64,000 bases of DNA, taken from Rhytidiadelphus loreus (lineage: Eukaryota; Streptophyta; Bryopsida; Hypnales; Hylocomiaceae). A program made the position numbers and the translations under genes. Under the pieces are notes generated by a model. The model was given only the letters and a program-made list of their open reading frames with translations. It was not told the DNA's origin and did no database searches. Each line of letters begins with the position of its first letter. Position 1 is the stretch's first letter. The stretch lies in assembly GCA_947034895.1 (NCBI GenBank), contig OX344762.1, forward strand, positions 28,252,760 through 28,316,759. Reading direction: 5' to 3'. This document shows, piece after piece, positions 22,420-33,300 of the stretch.

Positions 22420-22645
22420 CCCTTTAAGGATGAACAAGTCACCGTGGAAATCAATTATTTTGGAACTGTGTGAATTGTTGGCTTAAAAAAAATGACAAAA
22501 AACACTCATTGGAAGTAAAACTACTGTAGAAGAGCTCCCCTTTTCACCACAAAATTTGGAAGATGAATAGTTGCACTTTTGTCCCACGTGGAAAGATTCT
22601 TTGCCATTCATTGGCTAGAAAATGTCGTCATTGTCGTTTATGGGG
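22420..22645 (+). mobile_element. piggyBac-like MITE, M subfamily, second of three abutting copies
   Basis: Starts right after the TTAA at 22416-22419 with CCCTTTAAGGATGAAC and ends TTTATGGGG before a decayed TAAT (22646-22649). The interior matches the M subfamily (CTACTGTAGAAGAGCTCCCC, AATAGTTGCACTTTTGTCC). Confidence 0.75.
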
Positions 22646-22649
22646 TAAT

Positions 22650-24044
22650 CCTTAAAGGACAAATGGGTGACCTTCAAAACCATCCCTTTTCATTACTATG
22701 TGAATCATTGGCTTAACCCCCAAAGGATTAAGGCCTTTTTTCGGCCAAAAAACTTACTCAAAACTGCCATTTCTATAGCAGAGAGTACAAAATTTTGAAA
22801 ATTATTTTTCTGCACATCTAACCGTAGGATCTTACAACTAACTAGGATGAGAATGTGTGGAAAAATTTCAAAAATTTTGACTGCACAAATTGCAAGATAT
22901 CTGCATTTAAAAGTGAAAAAAACAAACTTTCAATACATTGCAGGATTAGATTATTTGACTTTGAACCTTCTTAAATTAATTTTTTTGCACTATAGAGTTT
23001 TGAGCTTTAAATATTTGTTGTAGGGAATCGAGTTGAGAGTCTAGGGGGAAAAAAATTCAAAAAAACATAATTTTTATTCTTTAAAAAATTATTTAGTAGA
23101 AGTAGGTATGAGATAGAAGGAAAATCTAATTTATTAATATCTCTAAAATGGAATTAAAGCGCACTAATCCCAATGGTGAGATTATTCTAAGAAGTAAACT
23201 AAACGATGTGGAACTTCTTTTTTTGAAATTGTAAGAATTGCATTTAGAAATGAATCCTACGAGTTATTTTTCAAGAAGATACAGTCTAATTGCCTGAAAA
23301 ACAAGATTGTCTTGAACTTTTTCATAACAAATCCAAATAGAATGAATCAAAGCTTTCCATGCAGACAAAAATAAAAATCTATGAGGAAAAAAAAGTTTAA
23401 TCAAATTTTGAATTTTTTTTGGTTACCCCCTCTCCCTTGTTTTGAGCTTATTAGGGCATAACTTTTGTTCCTAGGTGTTGCATTAGAGGATTTTTCAGGC
23501 CATTGAAAGACCTTGAGTTCCCTGACATTTCGGGATTGTGGGAATGTTGCAGAAGCAGCAGTCTAACACGGCACAGAGACTACCACGTCGGACTGCATTT
23601 ATTTATTTATTTTTATTTTTATTATTTTAATATATTATTTTTAAGTTTTATTTTTATTTTAAGTTTTTTTAAGTTTTAGATTTATTATTAAATAATCCCA
23701 CTGTCCGGCCATAGTTCATAGCATGGGAACCATGCTGAGACGGTCTCTCAGAGGCCTCATTTCTCCCCTAATGGATTGAAATAAAAATGATATTCCTATG
23801 AAGCTAATCAGTTTTTTATCTTCAAAAAAAAATTCAAAAAATCATGACAAAAATTCAGCCTATATGTACTTGTCTCAAATCCCATTTCTCTCCTGAAGGG
23901 ACAATCGTCCATTAGGAGTTAAAGAAATAGCAAAAGCACTCATTGGAAGTCAAAGGACTATAGATAAATAGGTGCACTTCTGTCCTACTAAAAGGATTCC
24001 TTGTCATCCATCAAACGCCAAACGTCCGTATCAACATTTAAGGG
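22650..24044 (+). mobile_element. piggyBac-like MITE, M subfamily, split by a nested element
   Basis: Left end CCTTAAAGGACAAATGGGTG; right end TCAACATTTAAGGG before TTAA 24045-24048. After GTGAATCATTGGC the copy is interrupted by TTAA + element 22717-23918 + TTAA and resumes with AGAAATAGCAAAAGCACTC. Taking out the insert and one TTAA restores the M sequence seen at 11871-12091, apart from a deletion of about 30 bp further on. Confidence 0.85.
22717..23918 (+). mobile_element. piggyBac-like non-autonomous element, 1.2 kb, nested
   Basis: TTAA duplicated at 22713-22716 and 23919-23922. Left CCCCCAAAGGATTAAGGCC, right the complement of CTCCTAATGGACGATTGTCC. The interior is related to 43844-44746 (CCATTTCTATAGCAGAGAG, CTAACCGTAGGATC, GAATCGAGTTGAGAGTCT) and, reversed, to 59727-60145. 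About 23525-23760 is an extra module also found at 49447-49630. No transposase frame. Confidence 0.85.
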
Positions 24045-24048
24045 TTAA

Positions 24049-25379
24049 GGGTTAAATAAGTTAGTTGGAACTTGGAAGCTAGTGAAGATTCGCCATAGAA
24101 TATGCATTACCGGTACAGAGTTTTTTTTAATCTACATGAAAGTGTGAAACTTATATTGATTGACCTATTTGTTTGTGTGACAATAATTTACCAAATAAAA
24201 ATGACTATTTGTATATTTAAATCAGTGTGAAATATTATTTGTATGGCACTAATATTTTTTTTGCTATGTATTCATTGATTTGATTTTTGTAAGAACACAA
24301 ATTTTACACTCTTATTGGTCATTGTTAGGAGTAGACAATTGTATTGGACATGTTTGCCTCCAAATTATATCATGTTGGAGAACATTAGGATTCACTTTAT
24401 CAATATGATCTAAAATTGTCATAATTAATGTCTTCAATTTTAGATGTCTTCAGGTGTATAGATAGGGCAACTAGGTTAAAAAGTAATAGAGCCTCTGTGG
24501 ATGATTTTGAGTCAAGAAAAATAGTAAAAAACAAAAGTCATTTAAGGTATGACATAGACTAAAGTGTGTGATTTTCTACATCAAGTTGATATAGTTTAAG
24601 ACTATCCATTTGCAATGAAGTCATATCTACAATCAAATACAATCAAGTGTTATTTTTTACTTGTGAAAAATTAGAAAATAAATGTTAAAAAACTTCCATC
24701 TTAAATGGAAAGATTTATTGCAAGGATGAAGATATACAACATTTCATTGATGGTTTTGGACAAAATATACTAGAAGCTAAGCCAATTTGGTGGAATGAAT
24801 TTTTTATTCAAAAAAGATATAACCAAACATGGCCCAAGCTTGTTGAATTGGGTCCACCAAAAATGGGAGGCCAATTCTTGGCCAATGTCTAATTTCGATT
24901 AAATTTTTTTATTTTATAAAATAGTATTTTCTTTAAACAAATTAAATTTGTTGGATGTTGTGCAATCAAATTGGCCCAACCTCTAGATGTAAAGCATCTC
25001 TACACTATACTATCAAATCCAAACTAACAATCCCCATTATTTGTCGCACCCCTTAGTGACACTTACTACCTTAAGTTCACTTCAAAGTGCTTCTTGTAGT
25101 ACTTAACTCCTAGTGACAGCAAGGGTCCTGATCTCCTAACACTACCCATACCACACACATGCACCATTAGATTTCAACTTTAGTCACAAGGTTCCCCATT
25201 CTTCCTTAACTCCTCACCATCTACTACCAACACTTAACTCCCACAACACATCAAGCATGTCATTTGATGACATGCGACAGAACATCCATGGATGTCTAAG
25301 TACTTGGTGGCGGCACTACTCCCCACCGATGCTAACCGCACTTGAATGGTATCCAACTTCCCACTAGGCTCAATCTAGT
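24049..25379. other. Intergenic, nothing recognised
   Basis: AT-rich to about 24.95 kb, then moderately GC-rich, CA-biased sequence. No exon chain, RNA gene or matched termini could be supported. Confidence 0.45.
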
Positions 25380-25478
25380 GGGGTGCAACTCACCACCCAA
25401 CTTGCAAAGTGGATGGCTCTGCATTTTGCAGGCCAAATTTCCACTGCATTTTGTAAGATGGGTGGTGATGCTTTTAGG
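25380..25478 (-). mobile_element. Terminal fragment of a GAGCATC-type PIF/Harbinger-like MITE
   Basis: TTGCAAAGTGGATGGCTCTG, CATTTTGCAGGCC and GGGTGGTGATGC match, inverted, the left end of the element at 11244-12184 (GCATCACCACTC, GGAGGCCATCCACTTTGCAA). The partner end was not found. Confidence 0.5.
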
Positions 25479-25756
25479 GGGTAAATTAACTTGTTATTAA
25501 CTTATTGGAAGCCTAAGTAACGAAGTGGGTATGCTGCCCTCATTGCATAACAATTGTTCACCAATGTTGGGGTGGCCTTTTGCTCCTCCTGTAATCAGGA
25601 GCCCTTTAGCCAATGAAATTTTGAAGTCTAACAATGTAGGAAGCTCCAGCGGAGTTCAGCCAATCAAATTCTTACTATTACAATTGAATTCTCCCCCAAG
25701 GTATCTTGGAAGGAATTATACCTCCACTTGGGGGGAGGTCCGTCAATTAGTTTAAC
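25479..25756. other. Short spacer, nothing recognised
   Basis: A 76-codon frame at 25525-25755 has no recognisable content. No other feature. Confidence 0.35.
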
Positions 25757-25759
25757 AAT

Positions 25760-26186
25760 AGGGGTAGTCACACCTTCTTCACTTTGCACTTGGAGAATGG
25801 AGAATGAGAAGTTGGTGAGGGTTTGGAGGAGCCAATGGGAAGCCGTGGTGAGTGAAGAAGGTGTGACACCCCTAAAAGATGTGTTGAGAGTGGAGAATGA
25901 AAAAAGTGGAGAAGCAACTTACCTAAACCTAAGATTAGGCGTAAAGTTGGAGGGAAATCGGCAAATAATAAAGGTGAAGCAGCAATGAAAGGTAAAAGTG
26001 CAGAGCACAAAGGAATATACTTAGTTGGATATATCTTCCCAATCTTCACCTTTGGAAGTGAAGACTAGGAGTGCGGAAGATATCAATCCAACTAAGTATA
26101 TTCTATCAATATGAAGCCAACCCCAAGCCGCCACATTTCCATTCTCCATTCTCCAAGTGCCAAGTGAAGAAGGTGTGACTACCCCT
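25760..26186. mobile_element. MITE with AGGGGTAGTCAC ends and 3-bp target duplication
   Basis: AAT at 25757-25759 and 26187-26189. TIRs of about 50 bp start AGGGGTAGTCACACCTTCTT and run through CTTGGAGAATGGAGAATG. A third, internal copy of the GAAGAAGGTGTGAC motif lies near 25856. A second element (27839-28227) has the same ends. A 3-bp duplication fits PIF/Harbinger or CACTA; I leave the superfamily open. Confidence 0.75.
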
Positions 26187-27051
26187 AATGTTATGTGGTG
26201 TGGCGAACTGAAGGTCGCACTGACTGACTTGATCTCCCACATTGACGGAAGGCGACGTACAGGCAGAGCTGGAGTACGGTACGCACCGTTAACTAACGAA
26301 AGAAAAGAAAAAGAAAAAGAAAAAGAAAAAGACGGGCAGGGCAGGGCAGGGCGTTGAAGGCAGCCCCCCAGCGGCAACTGAACTGAAGTCCCTGGAGCGA
26401 AGAGCAGTTATCTTACGTTACCTTCCTTCCTGCAAGTGCCAGACGGACGGAAGGCAATTGCCGTCAGAGTGAGCCCCGCCGGACTTGGCTGACTGACTGA
26501 CTTCCCTTCCCTTGTGGAAGCCCGCCCAGTCAGGTCTTCATCAACAGGTTCAAAACTTTACCTCACTTTCAGAATAAGGTTAGGTTAGGTTAGGTTAGGT
26601 TAGGTTAGGTTAACTTAGCGTAGCACGATGAGATGGGCATCTTGGGGCCGGGCCAGGCGCCTACCTGCGGAGTGAGGAGTGAGGAGTGTTCAGATTAGTT
26701 AGCGAAATGATTGGTTGGATAAGTACACCTGGGCATCTGGACATCTGGGCATCTGGGCCCTGCAGGCTGCCTGCCTGAGGGCGTGCGAGCGGAAGACCAA
26801 GGCTGGAAGCAATCGAGAGGCAACAAGCAACTGACAGACAGGCAACAACCAACATGGACACCTCAGCATCCTCAGGGGAGAGGGAGGGATAAAACCGAAA
26901 ATGGGAAGAAAAGAAACGAAACGAAATGAATTGAAATGAAAATGGGAAAAAGGGAAGGAAAAGATACCTCGTCCATATGGCGTCCACGTGTGCTGCACCC
27001 GATTCGTTGGGTTGGCTGGGCAACTTCCGTCAGCTCTGGCTACCTGGCACC
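26187..27051. other. GC-richer, low-complexity spacer
   Basis: Contains an (AAAAAG)n tract at about 26300-26332, GACTGACTGACTT repeats near 26490, the TTAGG array (listed separately) and GGGCATCTGG repeats near 26730-26760. Open frames of about 100-120 codons here are simple-sequence products (FSFSFSFSF and similar). No gene recognised. Confidence 0.45.
26578..26612. repeat. (TTAGG)7 pentanucleotide array
   Basis: Seven perfect GGTTA units in a row. The unit equals the arthropod telomere repeat, not the plant type TTTAGGG. At seven copies it is probably an ordinary microsatellite. Confidence 0.95.
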
Positions 27052-27055
27052 TTAA

Positions 27056-27294
27056 CCCCTGAGCGCCCCAATGACGGAATTCCGTCTCTCCAAAATGAAA
27101 GTTTGTTGGGTTTGGCTATCATAAGCTTTTGAAGGGTAAGAACAAATCATTTGTCCTTTTCCCTATCAATGAAGGGTTATTCCTACTTTCAATCGATATG
27201 GTTAGTTTTTTTGGATCTTTCTTGAGTAACAGTGTGATTGACATTAGTTGTGAAAGGTCTAAATTTTGATAAATATGAGTTGGGCGCTCAGGGG
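27056..27294. mobile_element. piggyBac-like MITE, 239 bp, best-preserved termini
   Basis: TTAA at 27052-27055 and 27295-27298. The TIR CCCCTGAGCGCCC is perfect over 13 bp. With the flanking TTAA the inverted match is 17 bp. The interior has no close relative in the window. Confidence 0.85.
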
Positions 27295-27394
27295 TTAAAG
27301 TACCCTTACCCTTACCCTTTTGCTTTTGTTTTTTTCCTCATAGGAGGGATCAGTAAGATCCCATTGCACTGCATTGCAAAAATCAAAGAATAAG

Positions 27395-27716
27395 TAAGCT
27401 AACTACACCTAAACTCGCACAAATTGTAATAAGCAATTCAGCATGGTTCCCAGGATTATTATTATATTGGAAATGGTTTTGTGGGGTCATGTTGTTGGTA
27501 GTGAAAAGGGGATTGATCTACATTGATTTCTCTTGGAATGCAGTTCTTGGGACAACCTATGAATAAACTACGAATTTTCAAAGTGCTGAAAATAGGTGTT
27601 CCTAAAAGCAATCATACATAGAGCCTCATGAATACCGGTAGTGGGATTACATTTTAGGCAAGAATCTCTAGTGTGCGATTTTAGGAAGTGTGTGATTTTA
27701 GGTGCAGTTACCTTAG
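27395..27716. mobile_element. Probable degenerate AGGTA-group element
   Basis: The right end GATTTTAGGTGCAGTTACCT before TTAGC mirrors a left end near 27394 (TAAGCTAACTACACCTAAAC) that has lost the AGGT bases. The subterminal GTGTGCGATTTTAGG is repeated twice on the right. Lower confidence than the other members. Confidence 0.35.
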
Positions 27717-27838
27717 CTTACAAAGGTAAATTCAGAGCATCAGTGCCCCCTAGAATGGATGGAAGTCAACCTACCTTACACGAAGAACCCCACACTAAAG
27801 ACCACGGAGTGCTTTAGTTTTGAGGCCGGGGATATATT

Positions 27839-28227
27839 AGGGGTAGTCACACCTTCTTCAACAAGCAAACTTCGTAGCAACGAAATGAGAAGTGGGTGAC
27901 AAAAAGGAGGAGCCCATGGACAACAGTTATAGGTGAAGAAGGTGTGACGCCCCATTTGGTGTGTCACAGTGGAGAATGCAAAACTGTGGTAATAAAATTG
28001 TATCCAATCAGACAACAATAATGATGCTGAAATTGACAATGAAGGGTGCAAGCTTTACTTGTGAAAGCTTCTATGCACCCATTCTTTTGCTCTGGAGGAA
28101 GAAAATCAATGTGAAGAAGATATTGCAAACCAAAAAATATTCTCTTACAGAGAGCCAAAGTGGAGTTGCCACTTTGTGATGATTCTCCAAAAAATGGGAG
28201 TGCAGTGAAGAAGGTGTGACTACCCGT
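27839..28227. mobile_element. Second AGGGGTAGTCAC-type MITE
   Basis: ATT at 27836-27838 and 28228-28230. Ends AGGGGTAGTCACACCTTCTT and its inverse with one mismatch. An internal GAAGAAGGTGTGACGCCCC near 27936 copies the third internal motif of 25760-26186. Confidence 0.75.
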
Positions 28228-28230
28228 ATT

Positions 28231-29324
28231 TCTTCAGTTGCACATTTTTTCGCAACGCATCAAGTGAGGCAACAAAGCATGGTTGTCAAAGGAATGATGG
28301 AACAACCAAGCCTAAAGGGGAATAAAAGTTTTCTCACAGAAATTCTCCATCTGACACATCTAATGTAACCTTATACACTTATTTTGCTTGCTACCCCACA
28401 ACACATTCAATGTGGATACATTGGGAAGTAAGTTCAATCCGCCAAATGACACCTAAATATCAAGGGCCCAAAAACACACTTGGACATTGCTTTTACAATG
28501 CCTAGCCATATGTCACATTCATAGCGATGATGCAAATGAGAGTGCTCGGGATTTTTTAATATTTTCTTGGCTCAGTCATGCGTGCAACATGATCCAAAAA
28601 AATTGCATTAAATTCACCAATATTTGGACAAATGAAAGTTACTCATAATACAGAATTGGCAAGTATCCTCAACAACATTTCTTGTGTGTGATCCAAGGTG
28701 ACTAATGTGACGTCGAACATTCATTACCAATGTGACGTCAAATTTGAGAGGGACAGTCCGACCTTGGCCATGGTTTTCACTTTGTATGGCAAAAAAATCT
28801 GTGAGATTCCTAGGTTGCGGGTTGCAGTACACTAGTAGCGTGTGTTGCTAGACAACCACGAAGCAAAGAAAATTCATTTGGCTGTGCATGTGACTTGACT
28901 CACGAGTGGTGAATATAAGTTATATCTTAACTGGGCAGCAGTCCGTCAAGCTCTTCAACTTTTTGTTGACATACTAACTTGAAAGTACAGGATGCAATGA
29001 TGCAATCATCAATGGTCCCCAAGACCCAAGTGTTACACTATTTTCCTTTCATTCCTATTCAGCCGTTTTTCGAAGTACCGAGTTCGGGTTTTCTCTCAAT
29101 TTTTTTACTCTAAATAGAAATTTTATAGTTTTCTTCCTTGGATTTTTCCTCATGCTTACAAATTGAAATCATTACAAAAGAAACTCAGGCCAAAACAAGG
29201 CCGTTTAACTTTCAGCCCCTGGTGCAAGTACACGGAAAATATAAAAATTAATTAATTATTTATTTATTTTTAAAAATGGAAAAATGAAAAAATATTTTTG
29301 AAATCACCAAATTGATGTGGCACT
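28231..29324. other. Intergenic, nothing recognised
   Basis: No coding or structural signal beyond a local duplicate of TGTGACGTC near 28705 and 28730. Confidence 0.45.
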
Positions 29325-29550
29325 ACTACACTAATGATGACAAATAGTGTTACCTACACTAATTGATTTAAAAGAGCTATAAGTTTTTACTGTTGATGAA
29401 TATTTTTACCAACTATAGGTGTAAAGTTCTCCCACTTAAAATGATATTAGGATCTATACACTCAGTAAAAATATTCATCAAAAGTAAAAACTTATAGCAT
29501 TTCTAAAATAGTTAGTATGGCTAACACTATTTATCATCATTAGTGTAGTT
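29325..29550. mobile_element. Long foldback MITE, ~95-bp arms
   Basis: The left arm begins ACTACACTAATGATGA and runs through CTATAAGTTTTTACT and GATGAATATTTTTAC. The right arm is its inverse with scattered mismatches, and the loop is only about 40 bp. The whole unit could fold into one hairpin. No target duplication could be fixed. Confidence 0.8.
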
Positions 29551-30177
29551 TATTTTTTTAATAATTTTTTAAGTCTATTTGCATTAATTGTTGGTTGTCT
29601 TGCATCCTTGTTTTGGCCTAAGATTTCTTGTAATGTAGGGGGGGTTCAATTCCACAAGCTAACAATGTACTAACCAATGTTGGACTAGTATCAAGTAGAC
29701 ATGCTCTAATGGCCTTGATTTTGCTTCATACCAACCAACACTGGTACCTTAAAGCATCATTAGTCTAGGCCATGTTATTTGGCACTACATTGCTATGTTT
29801 CGAGACGGTTTGGAAAGTCTCAAAGTTAACAGGAAGATTATAGTTTGTTGTATTTCAACTTGCGAACACCATCACAAACTTTACTTCAATTGACTGGGCA
29901 AACTAGCTATTTTTTTATGAGTGCAAGAATTACAGAAGCTAAGCTACTTGAGTTGAATTGCTTGTTCATGATTCATTAGTTACTTATTCATCGCCATAAT
30001 TGCATTGGTTGTTGAAGTGCCAAGTAGGGTTGAGGGCACAACAAAGAATATGAATTTGCCATGCAAAGTCTTCTTTTTGCAAAGCCCACAAAGGTGCTAA
30101 GTGCAATATCAACTACATTGGGTGTGCGTTTATGTTGACCAACAACAATATACCGTTGTTGAGCGTGAGTAAAGCTC
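29551..30177. other. Intergenic, nothing recognised
   Basis: No supported feature. A minus-strand open frame at 29988-30272 runs through the (ATT)n tract and gives a poly-Asn stretch. Confidence 0.45.
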
Positions 30178-30203
30178 TTATTATTATTATTATTATTATT
30201 ATT
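30178..30203. repeat. Microsatellite (TTA)n
   Basis: About nine perfect TTA units at the border of the R2 repeat copy. Confidence 0.95.
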
Positions 30204-30535
30204 TCCAACCAAAGCTTGGAATGTACTTTTTTTTTCCTTTTCATGGCTTAGACTATGAAGTTCATGACACATATTCCAAAGTAGTGAGTAAGAAAGTAGG
30301 AAGCAATGAGCGGGAAAGTAGTTATTGAATGATTAGAATTTGAAGAGTCTAGACATTGGCTATAGGTCCAGAGCACTTTATGCCTCCAAAAATTCATAGG
30401 AATTTCAGTTCAAGCAATAAAATTATCAATTTTTTTGCAATCCCCGTCATTTCTATCAGTGCACCTCTCAAAATATTTGTTTTGCCTTGCACTACTCCAA
30501 ATCATGTACATAATTCCTTATTTGATCGGTTACAG
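30203..30535 (+). repeat. Dispersed repeat R2, copy 2
   Basis: Collinear with 13840-14150, starting ATTTCCAACCAAAGCTTGGA. This copy abuts a TTA microsatellite; the other does not. Confidence 0.65.
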
Positions 30536-30639
30536 GTGCCTTCACTTTACTAACCAGTGATTCTCCCAAAACATTGATGCATACATACTTTTCCGATTTT
30601 TTTCCTTTGAAGTTACCTAGTTCAGTTGTAGGTTTAACC

Positions 30640-31520
30640 CCAAAGTGACAAAGAGGACAAAAAGTGTCCTCACAGAGTTTCAAGTCCAAATCAAAGTGTT
30701 GTAAATTTTGCAGTCAAGGTCCAAATTCAATAAGACTTGTTGGGAAAGTTGTGTTCTTGCTTCTAGTTTGTATGGTAAAATTTTGAGATCAATACAATAT
30801 GTATTGATTTTTGGGAAGCCAATCGAAGTTCACAACTTCAATTTGAGTTCACCAAACTGCATTTTAGGGCTGCAACTTTGGGGCCTTGTATCTCCTTCAT
30901 CAATTTTTCAATTTCAATAAAATTTGTTGGATTTTGTTTCCTTTGAAGTATACTTATTGTGGTAAAGTTTTCATGTCAGTCCAAATTGTTTTGAATGTTT
31001 GGGAGCAATTTGAAGTTCAAAATCCTGCCATTTTTGGAGTGTAGTGAACTTTGGCGGCTTGTTTCTTCTTCATACAGAGTCCATTTTCAATATTTATTTT
31101 TGGAAAAGTTGCATATACTAGTCTAGTTTTTGTGGCTAAAATTTCATGTTAATCCAAGAATTAATGAGTGAGTGAGAAGCATTCTAGTAGAAGGAGGTTC
31201 AGCTTTAGATGTGTTTTTTGCAATTTTTCTTGTTGATTTTTGACATTTGAAAGCCGTTTTGTAGACACAATGATTCAATGGAATGAATTTTTTATCCACC
31301 AATGTGTTTGTATACTAGTTTTGAATCTTTTTGTAGTGTAAAGTTTTTTCATTTGAATAGGTTTAGAAATCAAACTTCACCTCCAAATGTGTTTTTGGGA
31401 AATTTCAGCATCCATTTTCAACACTAAAACATTATGTGGCCAAATGACTTCAAATTTTGTACATATCATCTACAACATGTACACTACAAGATTGTACGGT
31501 TGAGATTTGTATAACTTGAA
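30640..31520. repeat. Degenerate tandem-like repeats, ~190-bp period
   Basis: Blocks of the type TCAATAARAYTTGTTGG, TTGTATGGTAAAATTTT, GAAGTTCA(C/A)AA and CTTGTWTCTYCTTCATC recur three times (about 30.7, 30.9 and 31.1 kb) with heavy divergence. Non-coding. Confidence 0.4.
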
Positions 31521-31528
31521 GACATTTA

Positions 31529-32073
31529 AGGTAAACCAGCCCATGACATGCAAACCACCCATGACAGACACCTACTGACCCCCCCCCATTACAGTCATTT
31601 ATCAATCTATGAGAGACTTTTTCTGAAAAATGGGGTTAAGACTGCATTGGGCTGATTTGTAGTTGTTATCAAAGCCTTGGGGTACAGTCATGAAGTTATT
31701 AGTAACTGTCATGGACACTTATACCAATCTAGTCTAAATTGGTAGTAAAAAATAGTTTTTTTATTTCTTAATGTCATGTCCATGTTAGAAAGTCTTGTAG
31801 CCATCTTAGAAAATGCTATGACTGTTTTAGGAGGGAAGATGACCATCATGGAAACACTTTTTTGCTGATTTGGGGTAGTCTACAGGCTGTTTTCGGCTTA
31901 CTGGACAGCACACTTCAAAAATTCACAAAAAATTCATATTTTGTCCAAAAATTAAAATTTCAGTTGCTTTCTTCATTTCTCACATGTGTCTTTGTATGAA
32001 AAAAAATTTGATTATTCTTGCTATTGGCAACAAACCACATCAAGCAATCTGCCTGTCATAGGCTGGTTTACCT
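31529..32073. mobile_element. TA-flanked AGGTA-group element, 545 bp
   Basis: TA at 31527-31528 and 32074-32075. The TIR AGGTAAACCAGCC(C/T)ATGACA matches at 19 of 20 positions. The interior repeats GTCATGG / CCATGACA words. No transposase frame. It shares only the AGGTA start with 10832-11241. Confidence 0.75.
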
Positions 32074-32075
32074 TA

Positions 32076-32554
32076 GATCCATCAAGCTTCAAAGCAATTA
32101 TGTTTTTGAACCCCAGAAATTGAATGTCACTTTGGGGTTAATTGAATCAATTTTATTTTGGATTTGTAACCGTTTTTTCAACAGTGCTATTCTAAAAAAA
32201 TAGAAATAAAATATTTGTTAATTGTCCTCATTCTAGTGTAGGTGAAATTGTGGGTGAACTTTGAAAATTTTCTAAGGATGAGGAACGGAAGTTAAATTGC
32301 ACGTCCTAGGCTGACCTCAAAACTGTACTGAACAAGTACTCCTCTGACCTCATTTTTATGAGGTCAGAGGAGGCAGAGCAAATAAAACCGCCACTTTTTC
32401 TGCCCCGCATATCCTGGTGGTCAAAATGATGAAATTTTGATGTGAAATTGTTAGCCGCCTCCACCAGGGTTCAAGTAGTTTCGTATTTCCGACACTCACA
32501 CAATATTCTATAAATTTTCAAAGTTGAAAACATAAGGTGGCCTGTACATGTTCC
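32076..32554. other. Spacer containing a strong hairpin
   Basis: No gene seen. The one clear structure is the perfect stem-loop at 32339-32372. Confidence 0.4.
32339..32372. repeat. Perfect 15-bp stem, 4-nt loop hairpin
   Basis: Arms CTCCTCTGACCTCAT and ATGAGGTCAGAGGAG around TTTT. It is GC-richer than its surroundings. No adjoining gene or U-tract supports a terminator. It may be a short foldback remnant. Confidence 0.7.
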
Positions 32555-32558
32555 TTAA

Positions 32559-33138
32559 CCCCTAAAGCTCTTTTCAATTCCAAATGATTTTCAGTGTTTT
32601 GTGCATCCAAAGTAAAGTATCCAATTTTATTTTTTTCTCTTCTCGTTTTTTTGGAGATTGGAAAATCAAACAACCTTCTAGGGAATTTAATTTTCACATA
32701 GATTCAACAATTGATTAAAAAGTTTTGTTTTCTGTGGGGTTTTCTTTTTTGTGAACTCCAATTCAAACAAGTGGAGTAGAGCATTGTTTTGCTTTGAAAA
32801 TTTGTTGCATACTTCTTCTTAACTCAAGGCTCTACTCAAATGTAAAGTCTTAGACCTTTTTGCAAAGTAGAATTTGAGTTATGGATCTCAAAAGCTTGGG
32901 CGACCTTAAAAAAACATTGTATTGCTTTTTGCTTGATCATATTTCACACATGCATTGCTTTTAGACCCCAATTTTTTTAGGCGAGCCCCTTCTACTAGTT
33001 AAGAATAAGAAACTACAATGACAAATTCTAAAAATTGGATAAATTTTGATTTATAAACCTTTTTTTAGGAAGTTTTTTTTTAATTTTTTTTTAAACTTTA
33101 GAGTATTTTCTAATTTTGACCTAAGGAACTATAGAGGG
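32559..33138. mobile_element. Probable piggyBac-like element, 580 bp
   Basis: TTAA at 32555-32558 then CCCCTAAAGCTC. The right end GGAACTATAGAGGG before TAAA resembles the right end of 61021-61937 (GGAACTTTAGAGGG). The interior has not been matched to another copy, so the boundary pairing is less sure. Confidence 0.45.
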
Positions 33139-33300
33139 TAAACTAACCATCCACTAAGAATAAAATGCTTTATGTCCCATTGGTTGCACTTATAAACTTG
33201 GAAAAATTAGCTCGTTGCAATAGAAATATGTCAAGTTTTGGGTTCTTGTTACATTATTAATTATATTTCAATTAAACATTTGCAACACAAAAGTTGTATA

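Noticed and set aside
26021..26377. 118-codon minus frame starting MPLGGCLQRPALPCP with FSFSFSFSF
   Set aside because: It reads through an (AAAAAG)n tract and the terminal repeat of a MITE; low complexity throughout.
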